The notes under the pieces: model-generated
What the model was told of the DNA's origin: nothing
What the model saw: only the letters and a program-made list of their open reading frames with translations
The model's database searches: none
Shown here: piece by piece, positions 17,923 to 25,947 of the stretch
Layout of the letters: every line of letters begins with the position of its first letter
Numbering within the stretch: position 1 is the first letter of the stretch
Made by a program: the position numbers and the translations under genes
Assembly (NCBI GenBank): GCA_020635115.1
Contig: JACKAK010000009.1
Span: 124,001-188,000 of the forward strand
Direction: 5' to 3'
From: Halobacteriovoraceae bacterium
GTDB taxonomy: Bacteria > Bdellovibrionota > Bacteriovoracia > Bacteriovoracales > Bacteriovoracaceae
Length of the DNA stretch: 64,000 nt

Positions 17923-19392
17923 ATGTCTAAGATCTCATCTGAACATTCACTTACATATGATGACGTTTTATTAAGACCTGGATACTCAGAGACACTTCCA
18001 AGTGACACTGTCTTAAATTCTAAGTTTTCCAGAAATATTTCTGTTTCTATACCTATTGTTTCTGCTGCCATGGATACAGTCACAGAATCTGCAGTGGCCA
18101 TTGTAATGGCCCAACAAGGTGGAATTGGTGTCATTCATAAAAATTTGACGATTGAAAAACAGGCCGAAGAAGTCCAAAAAGTAAAAAAGTTTGAATCGGG
18201 GATGATTTTAGATCCAGTTACAATTCATCCAGAAGCGACTCTTTTTGAAGTTACAAATTTAGGAAAGTTAAAAAACGTAACTGGTGTACCAGTCGTCGAA
18301 AAAAATGGAGAATTAGTAGGAATTATTACAAGTCGAGATATGGCCTTTGAAGAAAATATGAACAAGCTTGTTAAAGATGTCATGACTCCAAAAAGTAGAT
18401 TAATAACAGCTTCAGAAAGAATTGGCATGGAAGAGGCCAAGCACATATTACATAAACATCGAATTGAAAAACTTCCTGTCGTCAATGATAAAGGCATTCT
18501 CAAAGGTCTAATCACAATTAGGGATATTAAAAAAACTATTGATTTTCCTTATTCGAATAAAGATTCTCGCGGAAGATTAAGGGTCTCTGCGGCCGTTGGT
18601 GTAAGTGACAAAGAATATGAAAGAGTAAAGGCGCTGGTTCTTGCTGGTGTTGATGCTGTTGTCGTTGATACGGCCCATGGACACTCAAAGGGTGTTATTG
18701 AAATGGTGAAAAAAATTAAAAACGATTTTTTGGACATCGATGTTGTTGCAGGAAATGTTGCAACAGCAAAGGCCTGTGAAGCATTAATAGAAGCTGGTGT
18801 TGATGGAATAAAAGTTGGAATTGGGCCAGGCTCTATTTGTACAACCAGGGTTGTTGCGGGAATTGGAGTTCCTCAGTTTTCGGCCCTTTTAGATTGCTTT
18901 TCTGTTTGTATAAAAAATAAAGTTCCATTTATTGCAGATGGAGGCATTAAATTTTCTGGCGATATTGTCAAAGCTCTTGCTGCTGGTGCTAGTTGTGTGA
19001 TGATTGGATCTCTTTTTGCAGGTGCAGACGAGACACCAGGGGAAAGAATTGTTTATCAAGGAAGATCATATAAAGTATATAGAGGAATGGGCTCACTAGG
19101 CGCAATGTCTTTAGGCTCCAAAGATCGTTATGGACAAGCAAATGTAGATGAAATAGGAAAGCTTGTTCCAGAGGGGATTGAAGGGCAAGTCCCTTATAGA
19201 GGCTCACTTGCAAGCAATATTTATCAGCTGGTTGGTGGAATTAGGGCCGGGATGGGCTATGTTGGGGCCAAAAATTTAACTGAACTACACGAAAAAGCTG
19301 ATTTTATTAAAATCACGGCCTCTTCATTAAAAGAAAGCCATCCACACGATGTTATCATTACGAAAGAGGCCCCCAATTACTCATTAAAATAA
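17923..19392 (+). CDS. guaB: IMP dehydrogenase
   Basis: Oxidises IMP to XMP, the committed step to GMP. The 489-residue protein has the catalytic TIM barrel (opening LTYDDVLLRPGYSE) interrupted by two CBS domains at about 95-210 (MILDPVTIHPEATL and VKDVMTPKSRLITA). The active-site loop GPGSICTTRVVAG contains the catalytic cysteine, and the flap motif GMGSLGAM follows near 387. A strong AGGAG site precedes the ATG. guaA follows 8 bases downstream, forming the usual guaBA unit. Confidence 0.97.
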   Translation: MSKISSEHSLTYDDVLLRPGYSETLPSDTVLNSKFSRNISVSIPIVSAAMDTVTESAVAIVMAQQGGIGVIHKNLTIEKQAEEVQKVKKFESGMILDPVTIHPEATLFEVTNLGKLKNVTGVPVVEKNGELVGIITSRDMAFEENMNKLVKDVMTPKSRLITASERIGMEEAKHILHKHRIEKLPVVNDKGILKGLITIRDIKKTIDFPYSNKDSRGRLRVSAAVGVSDKEYERVKALVLAGVDAVVVDTAHGHSKGVIEMVKKIKNDFLDIDVVAGNVATAKACEALIEAGVDGIKVGIGPGSICTTRVVAGIGVPQFSALLDCFSVCIKNKVPFIADGGIKFSGDIVKALAAGASCVMIGSLFAGADETPGERIVYQGRSYKVYRGMGSLGAMSLGSKDRYGQANVDEIGKLVPEGIEGQVPYRGSLASNIYQLVGGIRAGMGYVGAKNLTELHEKADFIKITASSLKESHPHDVIITKEAPNYSLK

Positions 19393-19400
19393 GGTAGATT

Positions 19401-20954
19401 ATGTCTCGACAAATTTGGATTATAGATTTTGGTTCTCAGTATACTCAATTAATCACTAGGAAAACACGTGAGCTTGGTTTTTCGAGTGAGATTATTACAA
19501 TAAATCAGGCCCGTAAGAGAATTTCACGAGATGAATTTCCTAATGCTCTTGTACTTTCTGGTGGGCCAAATTCAATTTTTGAAGATGATACAGATTACAA
19601 TTTTATATTTAAAAAGACTGATCTTCCAATTCTTGGAATATGTTATGGTATGCAACTCATTGGGAACTATTTTAATGGTAAAGTTGAAAAAGGACTAACT
19701 GGTGAATATGGACATGCTCTCATTAAAATTTCAAATGATCACAGTATACCAAATTGCCCAAAAGAGTTTAACGTATGGATGAGTCATGCTGATCATCTTG
19801 CAAGAATTCCAGAAAATTTTAACATTATTATGGAAAGTAATAATAAATTAATAGCTGGAATAGAGCATAAAACTCTTCCCATCATGGGACTACAGTTTCA
19901 TCCTGAAGTTGAACATACTGATCATGGTAAAGATATCCTGAATTATTTCTATCAACAAATTGCAAAAATGAATAAAGATTGGACTGCTAGTTGCATGGTT
20001 GAGGAAGGACTCAATTTCATCAGAGGAATAGGAGAGAATGAACATGTTCTTTGTGCATTTTCTGGTGGAGTCGATTCACTCGTTGCTGCAACGTTGGCGC
20101 AAAGAGTGTTAGGAGATAGACTCCACTGTTTCTTTGTTGATAATGGACTTCTTAGACCACAAGATTTGATTCATATTCAATTACTTAAAGAAAAAACAGA
20201 TTTAAATATTGAAATAATTGATGCCAAAGAATTATTCTATCGTGCTTTAAAAGGGTTACCTGACCCCGAGGATAAAAGAAAAGCAATAGGAAAAACATTT
20301 ATTGAAGTTTTTGAGAAAAAAGTCCATCAATTTGAAAAAAATCATCAAATCAATTTTACTTATCTTTTACAAGGAACACTCTACCCAGATGTTATTGAAT
20401 CAATTTCTCCCCATATCAAGGGTGGTAAATCAGTAACAATCAAGTCTCATCACAATGTTGGAGGACTTCCAGAAAGGATGAATTTAAAGTTACTTGAACC
20501 ACTTAGATTTTTATTTAAAGATGAAGTAAGACAAATAGGAAAGGAACTTGGTTTACAAGACGAATGGGTGCACCGTCATCCATTTCCTGGCCCCGGAATC
20601 GGAGTAAGAGTTCTCGGTGAAATTTTCAAAACTTCAGTTGAAAAAGTTCAGAAGTCAGATCAAATTCTTTTTGAGGAACTACATCATTTTAATCAATACA
20701 ATAATGTATGGCAGGCCTTTACAGTTTTACTTCCAGTAAAAACAGTTGGAGTAAAAGGTGATGGTAGAGCTTATGAAGAAGTTATATGTTTAAGGATTGT
20801 CAATTCAACAGATGGGATGACAGCAACTTGGTCAAATTTACCCGCTGATTTTTTATCGAAGACATCTAATAGAATTACTAATGAAGTTCCAGGAATCACA
20901 AGGGTGGTTTATGATATTACATCTAAACCACCTGGTACAATAGAATGGGAATAG
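19401..20954 (+). CDS. guaA: GMP synthase (glutamine-hydrolysing)
   Basis: Aminates XMP to GMP. The 517-residue protein has an N-terminal class I glutamine amidotransferase domain with the catalytic cysteine in GICYGMQL and the histidine/glutamate pair in QFHPEVEHT. Next is the ATP pyrophosphatase domain with the PP-loop FSGGVDSLVAA (near 220). The C-terminal dimerisation domain ends in the typical KPPGTIEWE. It is cotranscribed with guaB. After the stop the AT-rich stretch CGTATATTTTTTGTG might form a weak terminator with the following AAAAAATACG. Confidence 0.97.
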   Translation: MSRQIWIIDFGSQYTQLITRKTRELGFSSEIITINQARKRISRDEFPNALVLSGGPNSIFEDDTDYNFIFKKTDLPILGICYGMQLIGNYFNGKVEKGLTGEYGHALIKISNDHSIPNCPKEFNVWMSHADHLARIPENFNIIMESNNKLIAGIEHKTLPIMGLQFHPEVEHTDHGKDILNYFYQQIAKMNKDWTASCMVEEGLNFIRGIGENEHVLCAFSGGVDSLVAATLAQRVLGDRLHCFFVDNGLLRPQDLIHIQLLKEKTDLNIEIIDAKELFYRALKGLPDPEDKRKAIGKTFIEVFEKKVHQFEKNHQINFTYLLQGTLYPDVIESISPHIKGGKSVTIKSHHNVGGLPERMNLKLLEPLRFLFKDEVRQIGKELGLQDEWVHRHPFPGPGIGVRVLGEIFKTSVEKVQKSDQILFEELHHFNQYNNVWQAFTVLLPVKTVGVKGDGRAYEEVICLRIVNSTDGMTATWSNLPADFLSKTSNRITNEVPGITRVVYDITSKPPGTIEWE

Positions 20955-21052
20955 ATTAATAGCGTATATTTTTTGTGAAAAAATACGAGTTGTGAATTTA
21001 TACTGAATTATATAAGCTCTATACTGGAGTCTAATATAAGGTTAGTTTTAGA

Positions 21053-21835
21053 ATGAATAAATTTGTTCTCTATTTTGATTTATTTTTAAGTTTTATATCT
21101 ATTGGTAATGCAAGTACTTATGAATGGAGACCCACGGAGTCTGCTTTAAAAAAATTTCCCATGAAAATTGTTAAGGGCCATCTTTATTATCCAAATGGAA
21201 AGTCCATTTACATCCCAAGTAAATCTATCATTGATAATGGTTGGGGGGAAGTTGGCAGCGTTCACGTTGTAGGAGAAGACAAAAAACCTGTTCCAAATAA
21301 ACTTGAAATCCTTTGGTTTTCTTTCACTGAAAATCAATTTTATGAAGGAACCTTTGAGTTGCCATATGAGAAATTAAAAAAAATGTTTAAAGAGGGTATT
21401 CCCAACGAGAAAGACACTTATCCTTATTTTGTGGTTGGAGTTGCTCCGGGAGGAGGGCTTTCACTTTGGCTTGCTGGAAGTGGAAATGTGGTAGAAGTCG
21501 CAAATTTCAAAGCAAAAAAAGTTGATCAAAATTGGAGTGTAGTGGTTAAGAATAAAAAAATCTCCAGATTAGAATATATAAAAATAATGTTAGAGGACTC
21601 TTTAGGGATGGAAGGCCTAGAGAACCTAAATAAAAATGGCGTCCCCAAAGACTATTTTGATAAAATAATCCAAAAAAGAAGATGTAAATTAAATGTAATT
21701 GGTGCAAGTCCAGTTAAAATAAGTACGAAATTATTTAACGGAGAATCAATGTCTTTTGAGGATCTTACTCCTCTTGAATCTTCTAGTGATCGAGGTATTT
21801 TAAAGGAGATTAAATTTGAGTTTAACATATGTTAA
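21053..21835 (+). CDS. DUF2931-like exported protein
   Basis: A 260-residue protein with a signal peptide (about 1-21, ending NAS). It shares the layout of the DUF2931 family: an N-terminal strand pair, then LEILWFSFTENQFYEGTFELPYEK, and later VVGVAPGGGLSLWLAGSG (about 142-159), which is the most family-like stretch. The function of the family is unknown. The last codons run into a perfect 16-base palindrome, TTTAACATATGTTAAA (21821-21836), directly before the IS200/IS605 element. Confidence 0.55.
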   Translation: MNKFVLYFDLFLSFISIGNASTYEWRPTESALKKFPMKIVKGHLYYPNGKSIYIPSKSIIDNGWGEVGSVHVVGEDKKPVPNKLEILWFSFTENQFYEGTFELPYEKLKKMFKEGIPNEKDTYPYFVVGVAPGGGLSLWLAGSGNVVEVANFKAKKVDQNWSVVVKNKKISRLEYIKIMLEDSLGMEGLENLNKNGVPKDYFDKIIQKRRCKLNVIGASPVKISTKLFNGESMSFEDLTPLESSSDRGILKEIKFEFNIC

Positions 21836-21836
21836 A
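21821..21836. repeat. Perfect 16-base palindrome at the IS boundary
   Basis: TTTAACATATGTTAAA overlaps the stop codon of the DUF2931-like gene and touches the left end of the IS200/IS605 element. It may be part of the insertion target or a regulatory site for a gene that once followed. Confidence 0.5.
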
Positions 21837-21840
21837 AAGA

Positions 21841-21881
21841 ATTCTCCATCCAAAGCGTCGAAGCCTTGGGTGGAGATGAAT
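21841..21881. repeat. IS200/IS605 end hairpin, tnpA side
   Basis: TCTCCATCC (21843-21851) pairs with GGGTGGAGA (21868-21876) with one G-T wobble, and partial inner pairing narrows the loop. In this family TnpA recognises such single-stranded hairpins near each end. Confidence 0.7.
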
Positions 21882-21883
21882 TT

Positions 21884-22306
21884 TTAGCCTTCCGGCGAGG
21901 ATTGTCCCTGTTTTTCAATATACCTTCTGATTGTTTCTATGGTGGTGCCACCTGTGGTGAGTAAACAGTAGGCCCTTGTCCATAGGGCCGGTTTCCAGTA
22001 AAACTTTTTGAAGTGATTTTGATGCTTTTTTTTGATGAGTCTTGATGTAACAGTTTTTAGGTTGTTGACGAGCCTACTCAAATCCATGGCCGGATGGGCC
22101 TGGATTAAAAGATGGATATGATCCTCTTCTCCACCGAACTCAGAAAGAACACAAGACCACTTTTCACACACATTATGACAGATGTCTTCTAGGTCTTTTA
22201 GAATTTCTTTTGTGAAACATTTTCTTCTGTATTTCGTAACTAACACCAAGTGGTATTGAAGGTTATAAACACAGTGATAATGGGATTTTAGATTGCTTTT
22301 TGACAT
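21884..22306 (-). CDS. tnpA: IS200/IS605 transposase TnpA (Y1 HUH single-strand transposase)
   Basis: Cuts and joins single-stranded transposon ends. From the ATG at 22306 the protein has 140 residues and begins MSKSNLKSHYH. The HUH metal-binding motif is HIHLLI, and the catalytic tyrosine lies in the C-terminal helix IRRYIEKQ. KYRRKCF and YCLLTTGGTTIE are family landmarks. An upstream TTG would add 14 residues that run into the tnpB promoter region and is unlikely to be used. Length and motifs are complete. Confidence 0.9.
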   Translation of the reverse strand: MSKSNLKSHYHCVYNLQYHLVLVTKYRRKCFTKEILKDLEDICHNVCEKWSCVLSEFGGEEDHIHLLIQAHPAMDLSRLVNNLKTVTSRLIKKKHQNHFKKFYWKPALWTRAYCLLTTGGTTIETIRRYIEKQGQSSPEG

Positions 22307-22341
22307 TGACAGCAATATGCCACATTGATAATCTCCTCGCA

Positions 22342-23751
22342 ATGACAAAAAAAGTTGCGAGCAAATTAACGGCCGAAAAAAAAGTTCTCTCTAAGAAGAA
22401 ACGGGTAGAACTGGCCAAGGCGGCCAAGAAAAAACGTAGTGCGCAGAATAAAGCAAAGCTCATAAAAACTTATCGTTTTCGTTTTTATCCGACAAGTGAA
22501 CAGACATCAACTCTCTCTCGCTGGATGGGAGCATGCCGGTTTGTCTATAACTGCGGACTTGAAGAACGCAACCTTGTTTTTCAAATGAGTGGCGGAGTTA
22601 AAAAATTAAAGTATGAATATCAGCAAAACCAACTTCCGGAGTGTCGATCTATGGAAGGTTTTGAGTGGTTAGAAGAAGTTCCTTCACAATCACTTCAAAT
22701 GGCACTAAGAAACCTAGATCAAGCTTTTCAAAACTTTCTGGATCCAAATCTCGATGCAGGATATCCGACAAGAAAGAGAAAAGGAAAATGCACTGAATCC
22801 ATTTGTTTTCCCCAAGGAAATAGAGTTATTATAACTTGCGCAAAAAAGAAATCAAAGAAATGGTCATATATCACAGGAATTCCTAAGATTACCGTAGGTA
22901 AAGGAGCTACCCCTCTAAAAATTGCTCAACACAGAAAAATTGAAGGAGAGATAAAAAGAGCAACGATTACACGCCAAACAACTGGTGAATGGTACATCTC
23001 TCTGAGTTGCTATTTAGGAAAAAAAGCTGAAATTATTCCTATCAATTCGGCCCATAAAGGTGAGTTGGTTCCCGAAAAATCTGTTGGTATTGATTTAGGC
23101 GTGGCCAAAACAATTTGTGAAGACGCTCAGAGCGATAATGAGCATAACCTTGATTTGAAAACAATCAAAAAAGTAGAAAAACAAATAGCGACCCTCCAAA
23201 GAAGGGCAGCGAAGCAAAAGAAGTTTTCACCTCGTTGGAAATACTATCAAAAAATAGTTGGAAAAAAACATCGTAAGATAACTAGAATAAGACATGACTT
23301 TCTTCATAAGGCCTCAAATGATATTTGCAAAAAACACGCAATTGTAGTGCTTGAGGATCTTAGGGTAAAAAATATGTCAAAAAGTGCCAAAGGTACACTT
23401 GAAAAACCAGGAAAAAATGTAGCACAGAAATCTGGACTAAACCGCTCTATACTTAGACAAGGTTGGGGAATGTTTAGAGATTTTGTACGCTATAAAAGCG
23501 AGTGGCAAGGAGGATTACTTGTACTTGTTCCGGCTAAAAATACTTCTAGACGATGCAGAAAATGTGGTCATACCTCAGTGGAAAATAGACAAAAGCAAGA
23601 AGTATTTTTTTGTGTAAATTGTGGCCATACAGAAAACGCAGATAAACATGCAGCAACTGTCATAAAAGCTCTGGGGCTACAGAGCTTAGGTTTTGAGAGC
23701 GAAGCTCGAAAAATCTTAGAAGCCCCCACTAAAGACGCATCAGCGGCTTAG
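22342..23751 (+). CDS. tnpB: TnpB RNA-guided nuclease of IS200/IS605 element
   Basis: TnpB proteins are RNA-guided DNA nucleases, ancestors of Cas12, that help their element persist. From the ATG at 22342 this one has 469 residues. It opens with an unusually basic extension of about 45 residues rich in Lys and Arg, then the usual KTYRFRFYPTSEQ start. The RuvC acids are in VGIDLGVAKT (Asp), VVLEDLRVKNM (Glu) and ENADKHAA (Asp). The zinc finger is complete (CRKCGH and CVNCGH). No ribosome site is visible. A TTGACA (22306) with weak -10 TAATCT would put transcription almost at the ATG. The guide RNA is expected to cover the tnpB 3' end and the right-end hairpin. Confidence 0.9.
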   Translation: MTKKVASKLTAEKKVLSKKKRVELAKAAKKKRSAQNKAKLIKTYRFRFYPTSEQTSTLSRWMGACRFVYNCGLEERNLVFQMSGGVKKLKYEYQQNQLPECRSMEGFEWLEEVPSQSLQMALRNLDQAFQNFLDPNLDAGYPTRKRKGKCTESICFPQGNRVIITCAKKKSKKWSYITGIPKITVGKGATPLKIAQHRKIEGEIKRATITRQTTGEWYISLSCYLGKKAEIIPINSAHKGELVPEKSVGIDLGVAKTICEDAQSDNEHNLDLKTIKKVEKQIATLQRRAAKQKKFSPRWKYYQKIVGKKHRKITRIRHDFLHKASNDICKKHAIVVLEDLRVKNMSKSAKGTLEKPGKNVAQKSGLNRSILRQGWGMFRDFVRYKSEWQGGLLVLVPAKNTSRRCRKCGHTSVENRQKQEVFFCVNCGHTENADKHAATVIKALGLQSLGFESEARKILEAPTKDASAA

Positions 23752-23754
23752 TGG
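23726..23754. repeat. IS200/IS605 end hairpin, tnpB side (likely guide-RNA scaffold region)
   Basis: CCACTAA (23726-23732) pairs with TTAGTGG (23748-23754), with inner CGC/GCG pairing. It overlaps the last tnpB codons. In characterised elements this zone is transcribed as the scaffold of the TnpB guide RNA, with the guide coming from the flank beyond about 23768. Confidence 0.65.
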
Positions 23755-23985
23755 TTGGGAGTAGTCACTACAATTGATAAGCATAGAAAAACAATTGAAA
23801 TTGAATTTGATGAAAGAGAGCTTTTTGAATTGATCTCAGGACTTAGTAAGGCCGAAACCATTGGTATTAGTATAGATTTAATAACAAAAGCAAAATCAAC
23901 TTCAGTAAAAATAAATGTATTAGCTGATCATAAAAAAATTGAGCTAAAACAATCTAAAATTCTTCTTTTTTCTAATTCAAGGTAA
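23755..23985 (+). pseudogene. Fragment of a host gene downstream of the IS element, native start missing
   Basis: An open frame of 76 codons directly after the tnpB stop and in the same frame. Only a TTG inside the IS end can start it. The host-derived part begins near 23770 (TIDKHRKTIEIEFDEREL) and contains no in-frame ATG, GTG or TTG. The rest reads as a plausible small alpha/beta protein with ISGLSKAETIGISIDL, and its end lies 2 bases from the stop of the next convergent gene. I read it as the 3' part of a gene whose 5' end was displaced by the insertion. It is not recognised by family. Confidence 0.5.
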
Positions 23986-23987
23986 TT

Positions 23988-25310
23988 TTAAATTTCAACT
24001 TCACTACAAGATCCATTTTTGCATTCTGTTTTACATTGTCTCACAAAAGGATCTTGTGAAATTTGACAACTTCCATCCATACAAAAGACTTGGCAATCGA
24101 AATGGATTTCTTCACAAGAATTGTTTTCGCACATTTTTTTACACTCTTTTGCATTTGGTTCATTCGAAACACTACATACTCCATCCTTACATTCAATCTT
24201 ACAACCAGGGGCCCACCAGCTTGGATCTTCTTCTTGAATTTTTATTTGACTTGGATTAAATGCACACATCTTACTTGAAATACTTCCACTAGCATATTTA
24301 TTCATTAATTTGTTATGAGTAAAGACATCATCTTTACCAATGGATGTTATCAAATTTACATGAATTATCCTATTTTGCTCATCACTTGGTCGTTGTTTCT
24401 CATTTAACATCATTCTGTAAGCTGCCGGAAATGTCACAATTTTACCAATAAGTTTATCTAATTCTTTGTGCTTTAATACTTTATCATAGGGAACATTATT
24501 AATATCAACTTTCCCATCTCTTACCAGTATGTATTCAACTGCGTAATCAAGACTTTCTGAACCTTTTGGAGTGACAGAAGTATTTAAGAGCCTCCAGAAT
24601 CCATCTTCTCCCTTTACTGCAACAACTTGATGCCCATTCATATGATGTGGTACAGATCCATCACCATTGACATCATCAATTCTCGGTTGTCCTATGCGTG
24701 GACAGGCGGCCTTATAATCCGTGACAATTGCCGTTGTCACATAATAGGTTTCTAATTCATATTTACCAGCAATGTATTCAAATAACCTTGCATCCCCTGT
24801 ACATCCAGCGAAATCACGAACTCTCGATGTAAGAGTGTTTTTAGCTAGTTCCTTCGCTGTAAATGAGTGAATAAAATCACTTTTAAGTATATTTATATCT
24901 TCAAGTGTGGGATTAACTGGTAGTTTCATTTTCAAGAAATGCTCGTACACTTTCCACTCTGCTGAAGTATAAATATTAGAATTTAGTCCATCACGTTCGT
25001 GTAAAATTGAATTAGCTTTAGAAGCCAAATCTTGTGGAAATGAATATCCATTATCTTCATGAATTGCATATTCTACAAGAAGACTATTTAGATAATCTTT
25101 CTCATTTGGATTTGATATATTTAAAATTTCACGAATGACTTTCTCTGTTGCAACTTTCTTCGTCACAAACTTATTTTTTCGAAGACTATTTGAATTCAAA
25201 TTATTAAGAGTTGTTTGTTTCTTTTTTTTGCTATTTTCCGAAACCCCTACACAAGAGACTAAAGAGATGAGTAAAAAAAATAAAGTTGTGTTCCTTAGTA
25301 CAATTAACAT
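23988..25310 (-). CDS. Lipoprotein with transglutaminase-like core and four Cys-repeat motifs
   Basis: A 440-residue protein with a lipoprotein signal ending in LVSC (C20), so probably anchored in the outer membrane. The middle has a transglutaminase-like arrangement: cysteine in FAGCTGDARLFEYI (C170), histidine in NGHQVVAV (H227) and a polar residue in WRLLNTS (N243) where transglutaminases have Asp or Asn. Residues 371-440 contain four exact C-x3-C-x4-C motifs (such as CKIECKDGVC and CQVFCMDGSC), arranged as two tandem units of about 36 residues. The combination suggests an extracellular enzyme with a disulfide-rich or metal-binding tail. Function is unknown. The gene stands alone on the minus strand beside the IS element. 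Confidence 0.6.
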   Translation of the reverse strand: MLIVLRNTTLFFLLISLVSCVGVSENSKKKKQTTLNNLNSNSLRKNKFVTKKVATEKVIREILNISNPNEKDYLNSLLVEYAIHEDNGYSFPQDLASKANSILHERDGLNSNIYTSAEWKVYEHFLKMKLPVNPTLEDINILKSDFIHSFTAKELAKNTLTSRVRDFAGCTGDARLFEYIAGKYELETYYVTTAIVTDYKAACPRIGQPRIDDVNGDGSVPHHMNGHQVVAVKGEDGFWRLLNTSVTPKGSESLDYAVEYILVRDGKVDINNVPYDKVLKHKELDKLIGKIVTFPAAYRMMLNEKQRPSDEQNRIIHVNLITSIGKDDVFTHNKLMNKYASGSISSKMCAFNPSQIKIQEEDPSWWAPGCKIECKDGVCSVSNEPNAKECKKMCENNSCEEIHFDCQVFCMDGSCQISQDPFVRQCKTECKNGSCSEVEI

Positions 25311-25515
25311 ATGACTTCCTTATATTAATGAAAAAAAATATGCTTAAAACGTACAAGATAACAACAAGTGCTTAATGGTAGGTAGTATTGTAATCGAAGG
25401 TCTTATAGAAACCAATAATTAATTTTAAGCTATTGAAATTATATCAAACTGCCAGAAATAATGGTGCCCGTTTTTAGTGTAGATGTTTATAAGTAGTTAC
25501 AATCTAAATGACAAT

Positions 25516-25947
25516 TTATGCAGACTTTTTAAACACATTAAAATGTTTAGTGATCTTAGAGATGAAATCTTTTTTTACGATAGGTTTAGATATGTGTTCA
25601 TCACATCCAAATTCAATGGATTTCTTTTGCTGAGAAAAATATGCATCTGCTGTTAGTGCCCAAATCATAACTCTTTCACTATTTCTTAAAGTTTCAATTT
25701 CCCTGATTTTTTTGGTAGCATTTAGTCCGTCTAAAACTGGCATCTGAATATCCATTAAAATTAAATCATAACGATTCGATTTAAATTTTTCAATTGCTTC
25801 CATTCCATCTTGTGCTTCATCTATTGATATTTTAAAAGGTCTTAAAAATGCCTTTATGAGGGTTCTATTTTCAAATGTATCATCAACCAGAAGTATTTTT
25901 CCTTTAATATTTTCAATTAGCTCATGCTTTTGTAATGTTGTGGAAAC
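25516..25947 (-). CDS. Response-regulator receiver domain, severed C-terminus of hybrid kinase
   Basis: Reads as a complete receiver domain. The acidic pair is in KILLVDDTFENR, the phospho-acceptor aspartate in DLILMDIQMPVLDG, the threonine in ALTAD and the lysine in ISKP. It begins at the codon after the TAA that ends the kinase (25948-25950) and is in exactly the same frame. No ATG, GTG or TTG lies between that stop and the VDD motif. The first ATG (25803) would start in mid-domain and lose the acidic pocket. It is therefore the receiver half of a hybrid kinase split by one nonsense codon, unless the stop is read through or is a sequencing error. Confidence 0.75.
   Translation of the reverse strand, partial: VSTTLQKHELIENIKGKILLVDDTFENRTLIKAFLRPFKISIDEAQDGMEAIEKFKSNRYDLILMDIQMPVLDGLNATKKIREIETLRNSERVMIWALTADAYFSQQKKSIEFGCDEHISKPIVKKDFISKITKHFNVFKKSA

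Larger units (their letters stand above)
21837..23768. mobile_element. Complete IS200/IS605-family element (divergent tnpA and tnpB)
   Basis: The element holds an HUH transposase (tnpA, minus) and a TnpB gene (plus) whose starts lie 36 bases apart. Both ends carry the imperfect hairpins typical of this family: 21841-21881 beyond tnpA and 23726-23754 at the tnpB end, followed by a GGGAGTAGTCAC-type terminus. The exact end points are estimated because these elements make no target duplication. All catalytic residues appear intact, so the element may still be mobile. Confidence 0.8.
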
